NCBI RefSeq assembly: GCF_023509035.1
Contig: NZ_CP075583.1
Location: 6,138,001 to 6,202,000 of the forward strand
Source: Janthinobacterium lividum
Lineage (GTDB): Bacteria; Pseudomonadota; Gammaproteobacteria; Burkholderiales; Burkholderiaceae_D
Reading direction: 5' to 3'
Length of the DNA stretch: 64,000 nt
Both the position numbers and the translations under genes were made by a program. Of this stretch, positions 18,685-28,326 are shown piece by piece. Under the pieces are notes generated by a model. It made no database searches, was not told the origin of the DNA, and worked only from the letters and a program-made list of their open reading frames with translations. The stretch's first letter is position 1, and every line of letters begins with the position of its first letter.

Positions 18685-19470
18685 TCAGATGGTGGTGTAT
18701 TCCGCCTGCAGAGTATCGAGCGCGGCGCACATCTGCGCAAAGGCGGCCGCCGCTTGCGCAGGCTCGCCCTTGACGCCCAGTTCGATATGCCGGCGCGTCT
18801 GCGCATCGCCCACGCTGGGCAGGCTGAACACCTTGATCAGCGGAAACTCCGCTTCCAGGCGCACCATCAGCGGCGTCAACAGGGACTCAGCCGTTTCATA
18901 CACGAGCAAGGCATGTTCCGCATGCGGCACCTGGTTGAACAGGTGCGCATAATGCGTGTCGAGCACCCATTCGATCATGGGCCAGGACATGACGGGAAAG
19001 CCCGGCACGAAATAATGCTCGCGCACGGCAAAGCCGGCAATCTTGTTGTACGGATTCGGAATCAGCTCGGCGCCTTCGACAAATTCCGCCATTTTCAGGC
19101 GGTGCAGGTTTTCCGGCGAGTGCAAGTCCGCCGGCACGCCCGCCTCTTCGCCCATTTCCGTGATGCGCTGCTGGATATTGAGCTTGCCCTGCGGATGCAG
19201 CACCAGCGGCAAGCCCAGTGCATCGGCTGCCGCCTGGCGCGTATGGTCGTCCGGCGTGGCCCCGATGCCGCCAAAGCTGAAAACGATGTCGCCGCTGGCA
19301 AAGCTGCGCTTGAGCAACGCGACCAGGCGGGCCGGTTCGTCGCCCACGTATTCCGCCCAGTTCAGCTGCAAGCCGCGCGCCTTGAGCATGCTCACTACTT
19401 TCGGGAAATGCTGGTCCGTGCGCTTGCCCGACAGTATTTCGTCGCCGATGATGATCAATCCGATAGCCAT
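18685..19470 (-). CDS. CinA-N/molybdopterin-binding-domain protein
   Basis: The 261-residue protein is the MoCF/CinA N-terminal domain type: GLIIIGDEILSGKRTDQ at the start and SFGGIGATPDDHTRQA about residues 66-81, the two pterin-site motifs. It lacks the C-terminal nicotinamide-nucleotide amidase domain of full CinA (about 400 residues). Such short forms are annotated competence/damage-inducible protein A; a role in ADP-ribose or nucleotide cleanup is known for full CinA only. It is the last gene of the envelope cluster, 45 bases after the EI24 gene. Confidence 0.8.
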   Translation of the reverse strand: MAIGLIIIGDEILSGKRTDQHFPKVVSMLKARGLQLNWAEYVGDEPARLVALLKRSFASGDIVFSFGGIGATPDDHTRQAAADALGLPLVLHPQGKLNIQQRITEMGEEAGVPADLHSPENLHRLKMAEFVEGAELIPNPYNKIAGFAVREHYFVPGFPVMSWPMIEWVLDTHYAHLFNQVPHAEHALLVYETAESLLTPLMVRLEAEFPLIKVFSLPSVGDAQTRRHIELGVKGEPAQAAAAFAQMCAALDTLQAEYTTI

Positions 19471-19515
19471 GGAACTTCCTCGTTCGATTCGATTAAAGGT
19501 CAGAATTCACTAAGG

Positions 19516-20343
19516 TCAGGCGTCCGCCGGCGCCACGTCGGTCATGCCGCGTACGCCCCGCAAACGCGACAGTGCTTCCAGGCAGTAATACTGGAACCAC
19601 AGACCCGTAAAGATAAAGATCAGTACATACAGCCAGATGGCGAACGCCGCCAGGAAGGGGAAGAACACCACCGACATCACGCCGCCCATCCACAGCATGC
19701 CCGGCACGGCGCCGGCCGCGCCGGACACCATGCCGATGGCCAGCAGGGGCCAGCGCTGCGTGCGCATGATGGCGTGGCGCTCTTCCACGCTGGCGTAATC
19801 GGCCATGGCGTCGTACGCCATCACGCGGTACGTCAGCCAGCCCCACAGCACGGCTTGCCCCGCCAGCGCGGCCGGCGGAAACGCGTACAGGGGCAGCATG
19901 ATGACCCAGACGAGGATGAACAGCAAGAACGTGGCCAGCGAGGTGCCAACGCTGCCAAGCAGGCTGCCGCCATGTTTCTTTTCCAGCTGCGGAAAGTGCC
20001 GCCCGCCAATGTGGCGGCCGATGGCCGGCATGGCGAACAGGCCCATGAAGATCAGCGCCGTCAAGATCATCAACGGCAGCAACATGAACATGGCGATCAG
20101 GGGCACGATCACGGCCTTCAGCACGCCCAGGCCGAAAGTAGACAGCACCTGCCCGCTGGTGCGGAAGAAATCGTACTGCGTGAACAGCGCATGCAGGCTG
20201 TCGATCAGCGGCTGCAAGCCCACATACAGCAGTCCGCCCCACAGGATCAGCGACAGAATGAACGGCGCGACGCTCAGCAGCAGTATCCTGCCATGCAATT
20301 GCGACAGCAGGGCACGGCCATACGAATTCAGCACATTACGCAT
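19516..20343 (-). CDS. EI24-domain (CysZ-like) membrane protein
   Basis: The 275-residue inner-membrane protein has several hydrophobic segments (ILLLSVAPFILSLILW; VLKAVIVPLIAMFMLLPLMILTALIF; then three more) and the EI24/CysZ pattern of re-entrant helices. In E. coli CysZ imports sulfate, but the EI24 label alone does not set the substrate. Start at 20343 overlaps the stop of the desaturase gene (TGATG), so translation is coupled. Confidence 0.75.
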   Translation of the reverse strand: MRNVLNSYGRALLSQLHGRILLLSVAPFILSLILWGGLLYVGLQPLIDSLHALFTQYDFFRTSGQVLSTFGLGVLKAVIVPLIAMFMLLPLMILTALIFMGLFAMPAIGRHIGGRHFPQLEKKHGGSLLGSVGTSLATFLLFILVWVIMLPLYAFPPAALAGQAVLWGWLTYRVMAYDAMADYASVEERHAIMRTQRWPLLAIGMVSGAAGAVPGMLWMGGVMSVVFFPFLAAFAIWLYVLIFIFTGLWFQYYCLEALSRLRGVRGMTDVAPADA

Positions 20344-21383
20344 CAACGGCGTCCTTTTCGTTTCATTCTTGCAAATTCCACCATGCGGCGCAGGCCCAGC
20401 CATTGCTGCTGCCAGAAGCCGCGGCCATAGTTGCGCCCCGGCCGGCCGACACCGTTGCTGTCGATGCGGGCCAACTGGTCGCGCACGCCCGTGCGCGCAT
20501 AGCCCGCCGAAAAATTCGCGGTGCCCAGCAGCATATCCCAAATCGGCAAGACGACGCCGAAGTTGCAACCGCCCATGCTGCCCTTGCCTTTTGACTCGTG
20601 CCCCACGCCGATCGCGTGGTGCGTGCGATGGAAACGGGGAGAGATCAACAGCCGCTCGCCGATGCGGCCGAAGTGTATCCTCACATTCGCGTGCTGCAAG
20701 CTTTGCAAAATGCGCGAAATCGACACCAGCAGCACATACTGGCCCGGCGGCACGCCGATACCGAGCGCCACCAGGGCCATCACCACGTCGCGCAAGAAGT
20801 CATCGAGCAAGTGGTTGCGGTCATCGCTCCACAAGTTCATGTTTTGCTGGCTGTGATGCAGGCTATGCAAGCCCCACCACCAGCCGAAATGGTGCGAGGC
20901 CCGATGGTAGCAATAGTCGACGAAATCCAGTATCACAAAATAAATGATAAAACTGAGCAAAGGGCTGATGCCGGGCAACAGCGATTCCAGATTCAAGGGA
21001 TGGATATTGTCGAAACGCAAGGCGCCCGCCAAGGCATCCATCAGCGGATCGAGCGTGAAGAAGACCACGACGGAAAACAGGCCGATGCGGTGCAGCACCG
21101 TGTAAATAAAGTCGTTCCAGCGGGCGCGCGGATCCGTCATCTTTTGTGCGGGAATCAAGGCTTCAAGCGGGCGCAGCACGAGAAACAGCAGCACCAGTTC
21201 GCACAGGCCGATCAGCAACCACTCCGTGCCCTCGAACGCCTCTTCCGTGAATTCGCCAAATCCCAGGTGATACACGAGCGGGTTGACGATGGTCTGGAAC
21301 AGCCAGCCTTGCGCCACGCCAAAGGCGTCGACCACGGCATCGATGACGGGGGTGACGAGGCTGAGGATGTCGGCGGCGCTCAT
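20343..21383 (-). CDS. Sterol desaturase / fatty acid hydroxylase family protein
   Basis: The 346-residue membrane enzyme has several hydrophobic segments and the di-iron histidine boxes HRASHH, HSLHH and HRTHH in order, as in the fatty-acid hydroxylase superfamily. It likely hydroxylates or desaturates a membrane lipid; the substrate is unknown (bacteria rarely have sterols, so a hopanoid, fatty acid or carotenoid is more likely). Start at 21383 overlaps the upstream stop (ATGA). A longer frame upstream is not favoured. Confidence 0.85.
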   Translation of the reverse strand: MSAADILSLVTPVIDAVVDAFGVAQGWLFQTIVNPLVYHLGFGEFTEEAFEGTEWLLIGLCELVLLFLVLRPLEALIPAQKMTDPRARWNDFIYTVLHRIGLFSVVVFFTLDPLMDALAGALRFDNIHPLNLESLLPGISPLLSFIIYFVILDFVDYCYHRASHHFGWWWGLHSLHHSQQNMNLWSDDRNHLLDDFLRDVVMALVALGIGVPPGQYVLLVSISRILQSLQHANVRIHFGRIGERLLISPRFHRTHHAIGVGHESKGKGSMGGCNFGVVLPIWDMLLGTANFSAGYARTGVRDQLARIDSNGVGRPGRNYGRGFWQQQWLGLRRMVEFARMKRKGRR

Positions 21384-22213
21384 GGCTGCCCCTTCTTCCG
21401 CGCGTAGGCAGGATGCTCGCGCAGGGTAGCAAAACAGAAACCTTTGTCTTGCAAGCCGGAAATCAAGGCATCCAGGTTGGCGGGCGCCCACGGCTCCTTG
21501 CGCGACCAGATGCCCATGTGCGCAATGAAAATGTCGCCGCTGCGCAAGTTCGCCAGGGCTTTTTTCAGCAACATGGCGTTCGGATACTTGTCGCTGGGCA
21601 GCTCATCACCCGAATAGCCGGCGGGCGCCCAGCCCGCATGCTGGTAGCCGCAGGCGCTGCCGGCCGCCAGGGTGCGCGGCGACGTGTAGCCGCCCGGCGC
21701 GCGCCAGAATGGGTCGAGCTTGTGCCCGGTCAGCTCCTGGAAGCGCGTATCGACGCGGCGCAATTCCTCGCAGAACTGCTGATCCGTGAACGACGCCAGC
21801 TTGCCGCCGTCCTTGCCGAACTGGGGCTTGACCTGGATCAAGCCATTGGCCAGATCCTTCTTCCAGTACACGTGGTCAAACGTATGTGTTCCGAACGCAT
21901 GGCCTTCGGCGACCCTGGCTTTCCAGTACGGCGCCCACGAGGCATCGAGCGAATAGTCGCCGCGCGTGGTCTTTTCATTGGCCAGGAAAAACGTGGCTTT
22001 GATGTGGCGCTTGTTCAGCACGTCGGCGATCAGTTGCGCTTGCGACTGGCTGCCCGTGTCAAAGGTCATGTAAATCGTGCCCTTGCAAGCGGCCGGCGCA
22101 GAAGATGCGGCTGCGACTACAGGTGCGGCGGCATGCGCGGGCGACAGCATGGCGCTGGCGCACAGCAGCATGGCGGGCACGTGGCCCGCGGGAATCAGAC
22201 GTTTCATCGTCAT
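21380..22213 (-). CDS. Polysaccharide deacetylase (NodB-type)
   Basis: The 277-residue exported protein has a signal peptide (PAMLLCASAMLSPAHA) and a NodB domain: motif 1 MTFDTGS (the usual DD is DT here, so the catalytic-base Asp and metal Asp need checking), motif 2 HTFDH zinc ligands, motif 3 FWRAPGGYTSPRT. It probably removes acetyl groups from a cell-wall or exported glycan in the periplasm. Start at 22213 overlaps the beta-propeller stop (TGATG); a second ATG lies at 22207. Confidence 0.85.
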   Translation of the reverse strand: MTMKRLIPAGHVPAMLLCASAMLSPAHAAAPVVAAASSAPAACKGTIYMTFDTGSQSQAQLIADVLNKRHIKATFFLANEKTTRGDYSLDASWAPYWKARVAEGHAFGTHTFDHVYWKKDLANGLIQVKPQFGKDGGKLASFTDQQFCEELRRVDTRFQELTGHKLDPFWRAPGGYTSPRTLAAGSACGYQHAGWAPAGYSGDELPSDKYPNAMLLKKALANLRSGDIFIAHMGIWSRKEPWAPANLDALISGLQDKGFCFATLREHPAYARKKGQP

Positions 22214-23184
22214 CACATGCGCGGCGAGTGAGTGGCGAAATATACGCCGTGGGGCGAGCGGCCCACCGGTATGGTCTTGATCACCTTGCGCGTCGTCAGG
22301 TCGATCACGGCCACTTTCTTGATCCAGCGCAGGGTCACCCACATGGTTTTGCCATCGGGCGTGATTTCCATGCAATCGGGGCCACCGGGCACATTGATGG
22401 TGCCCACGTTTTCCAGCGTTTGCTGGTCGATGATGTTGATCGTGTTCGAGACGCGGTTCGAGACAAATGTCATGCGGTTGTCACCGAGCGCGCGGAAATT
22501 GTGCGTGCCGGCGCCCGCCTTGATGCGCTTGACGGTCTTTTGCGTGCGCCAGTCGATCACCTCCACGTAATCGCTGCCCATGATGCCCACCAGCAAATGC
22601 TTGCCATCGGGCGTCATCGTGATGCCGGCCGGTGCCGGGCCGACAGGCATGGTCCATTTCACGGTTTGCGTGGCCAGGTCGATGGCGCTGACCTGGTTGC
22701 TGCCCTGCTGCGTAATGAAGGCCATGGTGCTGTCGGCCGTGAACGCCATGTGGCTGGGTAGCTTTGGCAGCGGGATGCGCTTGGCCAAGGTCAGGTTCTT
22801 GCCGTCGTAGCGGTACAGGTCGATGCGGTCCAGGCGCAAGGAATTGGAAATGAACCATTTCTGGTCTGGCGAAAAACCGATCTGGTAGGGGTCGAGGATG
22901 TTGCTGATGCGGCGCTGAATCTGGCCCGAGACGGGGTCGAGGAAAATCAGCTCGTTACCGACGGAACTGGCAACGATCAGCGACTTGCCATCCGGCGTTT
23001 CCATCAGATGGTGCGGTTCCTTGCCGACGGCAAAGGTGGACAGGGGAGCATAAGTTTTCTGGTCCAGCAATTGCACCGTAGCATCACGGGAATTGAGCAC
23101 CACCACCACTTCGGCTTGCGCCGTAGACATTGCGGAAACCAGGCACAGCGAGGAAAAAACAAGGCGGCGTAGACTGCGGAACAT
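22213..23184 (-). CDS. YVTN-type beta-propeller protein, exported
   Basis: The 323-residue periplasmic protein has a signal peptide (LVFSSLCLVSAMSTAQA) and about seven beta-propeller blades with the repeat pattern PDGK-L-V-N--V--ID (for example TPDGKHLLVGIMGSDYVEVI). Such propellers bind partners or ligands rather than catalyse. It is the first gene of a five-gene string with overlapping stops and starts. The ATG at 23184 is selected by the signal peptide; its ribosome site is poor. Confidence 0.82.
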   Translation of the reverse strand: MFRSLRRLVFSSLCLVSAMSTAQAEVVVVLNSRDATVQLLDQKTYAPLSTFAVGKEPHHLMETPDGKSLIVASSVGNELIFLDPVSGQIQRRISNILDPYQIGFSPDQKWFISNSLRLDRIDLYRYDGKNLTLAKRIPLPKLPSHMAFTADSTMAFITQQGSNQVSAIDLATQTVKWTMPVGPAPAGITMTPDGKHLLVGIMGSDYVEVIDWRTQKTVKRIKAGAGTHNFRALGDNRMTFVSNRVSNTINIIDQQTLENVGTINVPGGPDCMEITPDGKTMWVTLRWIKKVAVIDLTTRKVIKTIPVGRSPHGVYFATHSPRM

Positions 23185-23380
23185 GGAAGAAATCACTGTT
23201 AAATACAAAACATGCATTTTACGTGGAACACTGTATTTATTGTGTGAAATCCCCCTTAAATGCGACCGGCAGCCACACATCGCCGTAATTTCCCCCTTTT
23301 CCTTGCGCGGAGCCTGGAATGGCGCTTTGCAACTCATTGCTCTACAATCTGAAGCTTTCATCGCCTACACAAGGATTATC

Positions 23381-23737
23381 ATGACCACTACCACTACTGC
23401 TTCCGGCCTGCAATACATCGATACCGTCGTTGGCGAAGGCGCTGAAGCGCAAGCCGGCAACAATGTTGTCGTGCATTACACGGGCTGGCTGCAAAACGAC
23501 GACGGCAGTGCCGGTTCGAAATTTGACTCGAGCAAGGACCGCAACGATCCATTCGAATTCCCGCTGGGCGCCGGCCGCGTCATTCAAGGCTGGGACGAAG
23601 GCGTACAAGGCATGAAAGTGGGCGGCAAGCGCCAACTGATCATCCCGGCAGCACTGGGCTATGGCGCACGTGGCGCCGGCGGCGTGATTCCACCGAACGC
23701 CACCCTGATTTTCGACGTCGAACTGCTGGGCGTGTAA
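23381..23737 (+). CDS. FKBP-type peptidyl-prolyl cis-trans isomerase
   Basis: A 118-residue single FKBP domain: VVVHYTGWL, FDSSKDR, FPLGAGRVIQGWDEGVQGMKVGGKR, IPAALGYGARG and VELLGV are all present, so the active-site aromatic and Asp residues are intact. It is cytoplasmic, with no signal peptide. The ATG at 23381 is preceded by AAGGA. It is divergent from the beta-propeller operon. Confidence 0.95.
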   Translation: MTTTTTASGLQYIDTVVGEGAEAQAGNNVVVHYTGWLQNDDGSAGSKFDSSKDRNDPFEFPLGAGRVIQGWDEGVQGMKVGGKRQLIIPAALGYGARGAGGVIPPNATLIFDVELLGV

Positions 23738-23948
23738 GTAGCAACCAAGCACCGACCAGGCTGCATTCCCACGACTGCGCCAGGCGCCGCCCCTGTTCAC
23801 TCAGCGGCGGCGTTTTTGTTTTGAGTGTGCCCTCTAATGCACGGCGCCTTTTTTTCACTATGATGTCAGGCACTGCAGCACGCACGGTGGCCACTCCGCC
23901 GGGCCTGCCGCACTTTTCCAGCGATTCCATCAGCACACAGGAGCCATC

Positions 23949-24203
23949 ATGAGTTTATAAGAGCAATTCGAACAAGCGCAGCTCGATTCCAAGACCCTGT
24001 CCGAGCGTCCGGACAATATGACCTTGTTGAAAATCTACGCCTTGTTCAAGCAAGCCTCGAGCGGCGACGCCACGGGCGAGCGCCCTGGCATGACCGATTT
24101 CGTCAACCGCGCCAAGTTCGACGCCTGGGCGGCCCTGGCCGGCACCTCGAAGGAAGAGGCGCAACAGCAATACATCGACTTGATCGAAGACTTGCAGGAT
24201 TAA
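23949..24203 (+). pseudogene. Acyl-CoA-binding protein gene with an in-frame stop at codon 4
   Basis: The frame starting at ATG 23949 (good GGAG site) reads M-S-L-stop-EQFEQAQL and then a complete ACBP: RPDNMTLLKIYALFKQA, then AKFDAWAAL and a C-terminal helix ending DLIEDLQD. The TAA at 23958..23960 would be CAA or AAA in an intact gene. The only later ATG (24018) would remove helix 1. ACBP carries long-chain acyl-CoA in the cytoplasm. Either a real nonsense mutation or a base-call error; the rest of the frame is undamaged, which suggests a recent change or an error. Confidence 0.8.
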
Positions 24204-24288
24204 ACGCAACAAACGCCTGTTTTACCGAGAAATAGACCAGAAACGGCTGAAAACTCACCAAAAACCACAAAAACAGGCTGAAAATGCA

Positions 24289-24322
24289 AAAGTGGCTACC
24301 AAAATGGTAGCCACTTTTTTTT
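24289..24322. terminator. Bidirectional intrinsic terminator
   Basis: The stem GTGGCTACC/GGTAGCCAC with a short loop is followed by eight T residues on the plus strand and four on the minus strand. It separates the ACBP gene from the convergent proX. Confidence 0.9.
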
Positions 24323-24343
24323 ACGCCTGTATCAGCCGCAAAT

Positions 24344-25399
24344 TTACTTTTTTGCCGCCGCCAGCGCTTGCGCGATCCAGCCGTCAAACTTTTGCTGGTG
24401 ATACTTGATCCAGCCGGCCGTATGGCGGGCGATATCGGCTTGCGTGTTTTCACCGCGGCGCATGCGCTCGTTCTGCGCATTGATGTCGGCCACCGGCAAC
24501 TGCATCACTTCGAACAACTTGGCCGCGGCAGGGTTTTTCTCCGCCCAGGCCTTGTTGGACACGATGCGCGCCGTGTTAACGGCAAAGCCGTAATCGCTGC
24601 CATCGTCGAGGCGGGTATTCACCTTGTCCGGATTGGCCGAGAACGGCACTTTCAGCCAGACCACATCCTTGCCCGGCACCAGCACACCACTGACCCAATA
24701 CGGCGTCCACGTGTAGTACAGGATGGATTCGCCACGCTTGTAGCGTCCCAGGGTATCGGCGATCAGGGCCGCATAGCTGCCCTGCACGTGCGTCACCGTC
24801 TCGCGCAATTTGTACGCATCCATGTGCTTCTCGATCAGCGCTTCGCAGCCCCAGCCGGGATTGCAGCCCGTCAAGTCGGCCTTGCCATCGCCATCGTGGT
24901 CGAACAGCTTGGCCAGGGTCGGGTCGCGCAACTGGTCGATATTGGTGATGTTGTATTTCTCTGCAGTCGCCTTATCGATCAGATAACCTTGCGCGGCAGG
25001 ACCGGCATACTGGCCCGTGCGCAACAGCTTGGCGTCGCCGCCCGCATTGTTATAGAAATCCTTGTGCATCGGATCCCAGTGCACGGCCATGAAGGTGGCG
25101 TCGCCATTGGCGATGGCGATATGCGCGGTCGGATACTCCACTTCCTTGATCGGCTGCACTTCGTAGCCGAGCTTTTCCAGGGCCTTGTCGACCAGCATGG
25201 TCTGGAAGGTTTCTTCCGCGATCGAGCTTTGCAGCGGCTGCACCTTGATGCCCTTGCCGGGCAGCGCATCGGCGACGGCCGGCGTCTGCGCCATGGCCAG
25301 GCTGGTGGTCAGGGCCATGACGGCGATCGCCAGGGCGGAAAACAGCTGGAACTTGCGTTGCGATTTTTGCGTCACTTTAAAATTGTCAATTTGATGCAT
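24344..25399 (-). CDS. proX: Glycine betaine/proline ABC transporter substrate-binding protein
   Basis: The 351-residue periplasmic protein has a signal peptide ending AMA-QTP and the OpuAC/ProX fold, with aromatic-box residues in MAVHWDPM and YYTWTPYWV and the Cys pair in [10 protein letters not shown]. It captures betaine or proline betaine and passes it to ProWV for osmoprotection. It lies 9 bases after proW in the proV-proW-proX operon order. Length (E. coli 330) is normal. Confidence 0.93.
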   Translation of the reverse strand: MHQIDNFKVTQKSQRKFQLFSALAIAVMALTTSLAMAQTPAVADALPGKGIKVQPLQSSIAEETFQTMLVDKALEKLGYEVQPIKEVEYPTAHIAIANGDATFMAVHWDPMHKDFYNNAGGDAKLLRTGQYAGPAAQGYLIDKATAEKYNITNIDQLRDPTLAKLFDHDGDGKADLTGCNPGWGCEALIEKHMDAYKLRETVTHVQGSYAALIADTLGRYKRGESILYYTWTPYWVSGVLVPGKDVVWLKVPFSANPDKVNTRLDDGSDYGFAVNTARIVSNKAWAEKNPAAAKLFEVMQLPVADINAQNERMRRGENTQADIARHTAGWIKYHQQKFDGWIAQALAAAKK

Positions 25400-25408
25400 G
25401 TGTATCCT

Positions 25409-26512
25409 TTATTGTGCGTTGGCCAGCGTGGCTTGCTGTTCAACATTATTTTTCTCCGTGTTGCCGCGCACCAGGCGCAGCACGAAACCGGCAGGACCCG
25501 TCTGGTACCAATGGCGCACGCCACGGCGTGGCTGGCCCATCGCTTGCGTCAAGCGGTCCAAGGTAATTGCCAGCAGCACGATGCCCAGGCCACCCACGGT
25601 TGCCAGACCCATGTCCAGGCGGCCGATACCGCGCAATACCATCTGGCCCAGGCCACCGACGGCGATCATCGAGGCGATTACGACCATCGACAGCGACAGC
25701 ATCAGCGACTGGTTGATACCGGCCATGATGGACGGCATGGCCAGCGGGAATTGCACGCGGGTCAGCAACTGCCACGGCGAGGCGCCATAGGCGCGGGCCG
25801 CTTCGATCAGGTCGGGACGCACCTGGCGGATACCGAGGTTGGTCAGGCGCACCAGCGGCGGCAGGGCAAAGATGATCGTCACGATCACGCCTGGCGCATT
25901 ACCGATACCAAACAGCATCACCACCGGCACCAGATAGACGAAGGCGGGCGTCGTCTGCATGGCGTCGAGCAGGGGGCGCAAGATATTCTGCGCGCGGTCG
26001 CTGCTGGCAAGGAAAATACCCAACGGCAAACCGATGGCCAGACAGAAGGCCAGCGACGTCAATACCAGCGACAAGGTGGTCATGGCTTCCGGCCAGATGC
26101 CCAGCATCGACACGACCAGCAGCGCCAGCACGGTGCCGACGGCCAGGGTGCGGCTGGTAAATTGCCACGCCAGCAAGCCGATGATGGCGATCACCGTCAG
26201 CGACGGGGCGGCCAGCAACACGCCTTCAACGCCGGACAACACACTGTCGATCGGCGCGCGCACTGCCTGGAAAAAGGGACGGAAATGCGCGACGACCCAG
26301 CCCAGGCCCTGGTTGATCCAGCTTTCCAGCGGCAGCGAGCCGTCGAAAATCTGCGTCAGGTGAAAGCCGGTCGCATGTTCCGGCTGCACGGCAGGCGCGG
26401 CGGCGTCCAGCCACGCGGTGCTGGCGTCGGTGGGTGGCGTCAGCGCCCAGGGATTGATCTGGGCGGCCTGTTCAACAACAGGTTCTACTGTGGAAACGGT
26501 GCTTGGGTTCAT
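25409..26512 (-). CDS. proW: Glycine betaine/proline ABC transporter permease
   Basis: The 367-residue inner-membrane permease has about seven hydrophobic segments and the binding-protein-dependent EAA loop ([25 protein letters not shown]). The N-terminal ~100 residues are soluble and Pro/Ala-rich, as in ProW. Its ATG overlaps the proV stop by four bases (ATGA), so the two subunits are translationally coupled. Confidence 0.93.
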   Translation of the reverse strand: MNPSTVSTVEPVVEQAAQINPWALTPPTDASTAWLDAAAPAVQPEHATGFHLTQIFDGSLPLESWINQGLGWVVAHFRPFFQAVRAPIDSVLSGVEGVLLAAPSLTVIAIIGLLAWQFTSRTLAVGTVLALLVVSMLGIWPEAMTTLSLVLTSLAFCLAIGLPLGIFLASSDRAQNILRPLLDAMQTTPAFVYLVPVVMLFGIGNAPGVIVTIIFALPPLVRLTNLGIRQVRPDLIEAARAYGASPWQLLTRVQFPLAMPSIMAGINQSLMLSLSMVVIASMIAVGGLGQMVLRGIGRLDMGLATVGGLGIVLLAITLDRLTQAMGQPRRGVRHWYQTGPAGFVLRLVRGNTEKNNVEQQATLANAQ

Positions 26513-27744
26513 GCTTGTCCTTTCTGTTGTTGTGGCTCGGCAATGGCTGGCGTATCGCGGTCGAGGAACTTCAGCAAGGTTGTCTTGCTGATGGCGCCGC
26601 GGAAGCTGCCGTCATTGGCCACCACAGGGACGGCGTAAGGCAGTTGCGCCACCTGGCCGAACAGGCCGGCGACTGGTTCATCTGCATTGATGGTCTGCAC
26701 ATCGGGCAGATAGGCATGCGCCAGGCCCAGCGGGCCGACATGGCCGTCGAGCGCATTGCGCAGCGAGTCGGCCGAGACGACGCCGAGGAACTTGCGCTGC
26801 GGATTGACGACATAAGCAAAGGCGCGATCCTGCTCTTCCAGCATCGACAGCGCGGCGCGCGAGCCGCGGCTCGGCGACTCGGACACGACGATCTGGCTCT
26901 TGCGGGCGATATCGCTGGCCTTGAAAACGGCCGCCGCATCGACGCCGCGCACGAAGTTGCGCACGTAATCGTTGGCAGGTTTACGCAGGATTTCTTCCGG
27001 CGTGCCCACTTGCACCACGTGGCCGTCTTTCATGATGGCAACGCGGTCGCCGATGCGCATGGCTTCGTCGAGGTCATGCGAAATGAAGACGATGGTGCGG
27101 CGCTTGATTTGCTGCAAACGCAGCAATTCCGATTGCATTTCCGTACGGATAATCGGATCGAGCGCGGAAAACGCTTCATCCATCAGCAAAATCGATGGAT
27201 CGCAGGCCAGCGCACGGGCCAGGCCCACGCGCTGCTGCATGCCGCCCGACAATTCGTCGGGATAGCTGGCGCCGTAGCCGTCGAGGCCCACTTGTTCCAG
27301 CGCTTGCTGGGCCAGCGCATGACGCTCGGCCTTGGGCATGCCGGCCAGTTCCATGCCGAAGGCAGTGTTGTCGAGCACGGTAATTTGCGGCAGCAGCGCG
27401 AACGACTGGAACACCATGCTGATGTCCTTGCGGCGCAAGGCGCGCAACTGGGCGTCCGGCAAGGTATTGATGTCGTTGCCATCGATCAGGATGCGGCCGG
27501 CGGTCGGCTCGATCAGGCGGTTCAGCATGCGCACCAGGGTCGACTTGCCCGAACCGGACAGGCCCATGATGACGAAGATCTCGCCTGCTTCAATGGTAAA
27601 GGTGGCGTCGAAAACGCCGATGGTGCAGTCGGTCTTGGCCAGGATGTCCTGCTTGTGAACGCCCTGGTGGACGAGTTCAAGCGCTTCTTCTGGCTTGTCG
27701 CCGAACACTTTGAACACATGGTCGATAATGATTTGTTTTGCCAC
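26509..27744 (-). CDS. proV: Glycine betaine/proline ABC transporter ATPase
   Basis: The 411-residue ATPase has Walker [10 protein letters not shown], signature LSGGMQQR, Walker [14 protein letters not shown] and H-loop FISHDLDEA, then a C-terminal CBS pair (~280-400) that senses ionic strength in this family. Start chosen is the GTG at 27744 (VAKQIII), with GGAG upstream. An ATG-type start would add 15 residues (27789) without a ribosome site. It is the first gene of proVWX. Confidence 0.93.
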   Translation of the reverse strand: MAKQIIIDHVFKVFGDKPEEALELVHQGVHKQDILAKTDCTIGVFDATFTIEAGEIFVIMGLSGSGKSTLVRMLNRLIEPTAGRILIDGNDINTLPDAQLRALRRKDISMVFQSFALLPQITVLDNTAFGMELAGMPKAERHALAQQALEQVGLDGYGASYPDELSGGMQQRVGLARALACDPSILLMDEAFSALDPIIRTEMQSELLRLQQIKRRTIVFISHDLDEAMRIGDRVAIMKDGHVVQVGTPEEILRKPANDYVRNFVRGVDAAAVFKASDIARKSQIVVSESPSRGSRAALSMLEEQDRAFAYVVNPQRKFLGVVSADSLRNALDGHVGPLGLAHAYLPDVQTINADEPVAGLFGQVAQLPYAVPVVANDGSFRGAISKTTLLKFLDRDTPAIAEPQQQKGQA

Positions 27745-27981
27745 GATGTGGTTCTCCCTCGATTTGACGAATGGAATGAAACCCAGCAAGCTGCTAGCTT
27801 GCGGCGGGAATCAGCAAACCCTGTTGCGTCGGCTACGCCACGGCGCAAAAGCGCACGGGAGCGACAGAAAACAGGGGGTGACACGCGTGTGACCAGCGGA
27901 TGGCCAAAGCCGATGCCGGGGTGCCGTGTGCGTGCTAAAAGAGGCTGTGGTTCAGGACTTTTAACAACGCTAGCGCCATGT

Positions 27982-28005
27982 AAATACATGGCACCAAATG
28001 TATTT
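27982..28005. repeat. Palindrome upstream of proV
   Basis: AAATACAT and ATGTATTT form perfect 8-bp arms around an 8-base spacer, 238 bases upstream of the proV GTG. It could be an operator or a transcript hairpin. Confidence 0.5.
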
Positions 28006-28224
28006 GACCGAAAAAAATCGACCAAACTACTTTTTAACTGGATGCGGGTGTAAAACCCGAAGAATTATTCACCACTCAGTGAGCGGAGAGTACTGCGAAG
28101 CAGAAGGTGAAACGCGGTGTAGCTGTTGTAAATATGACTCAAGTATAACGCAAAAAGCCACCAAAGTCCAATGGCTTTCCAAATAGAAATGTGCTAGCAA
28201 TGTTCGCCAGCGTACAGTCAGGCG

Positions 28225-28266
28225 TAAAAAAGGCGAAAAGAGACGTATTTTTATCGTCTTTTCGCC
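28225..28266 (-). terminator. Intrinsic terminator after the PHA-granule gene
   Basis: On the minus strand GGCGAAAAGACG pairs with CGTCTCTTTTCGCC (two bases bulged) and is followed by six T residues. It ends transcription 61 bases past the stop of the small gene at 28327. Confidence 0.75.
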
Positions 28267-28326
28267 CATCACTGCGACACGCTCCCTAGCACCAAACATG
28301 GCGCCAGACAAGCGGGTGAAATGCCA

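Larger units (their letters stand above)
27745..28326. other. Long region upstream of proV
   Basis: This 582-base gap lies between the PHA-granule gene and proV and is AT-richer than its neighbours. Osmotic regulation of proV in other bacteria uses upstream and downstream AT-rich elements bound by H-NS-like proteins; something similar could apply, but that is inference. It holds a dyad (27982..28005) and a terminator (28225..28266). Small open frames here have no coding character. Confidence 0.5.

Noticed and set aside
18604..20430. Long plus-strand open frame (608 codons)
   Set aside because: It is antisense to the CinA-like and EI24 genes, low-complexity and His/Gln-rich.
24368..26638. Very long open frame (756 codons) on the plus strand
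   Set aside because: It is antisense to proX and proW, rich in His, Gln and Arg, with no domain. GC-rich DNA opens such antisense frames.
28069..28311. 80-codon frame upstream of proV
   Set aside because: It covers a terminator and AT-rich leader DNA. No ribosome site, no coding bias.
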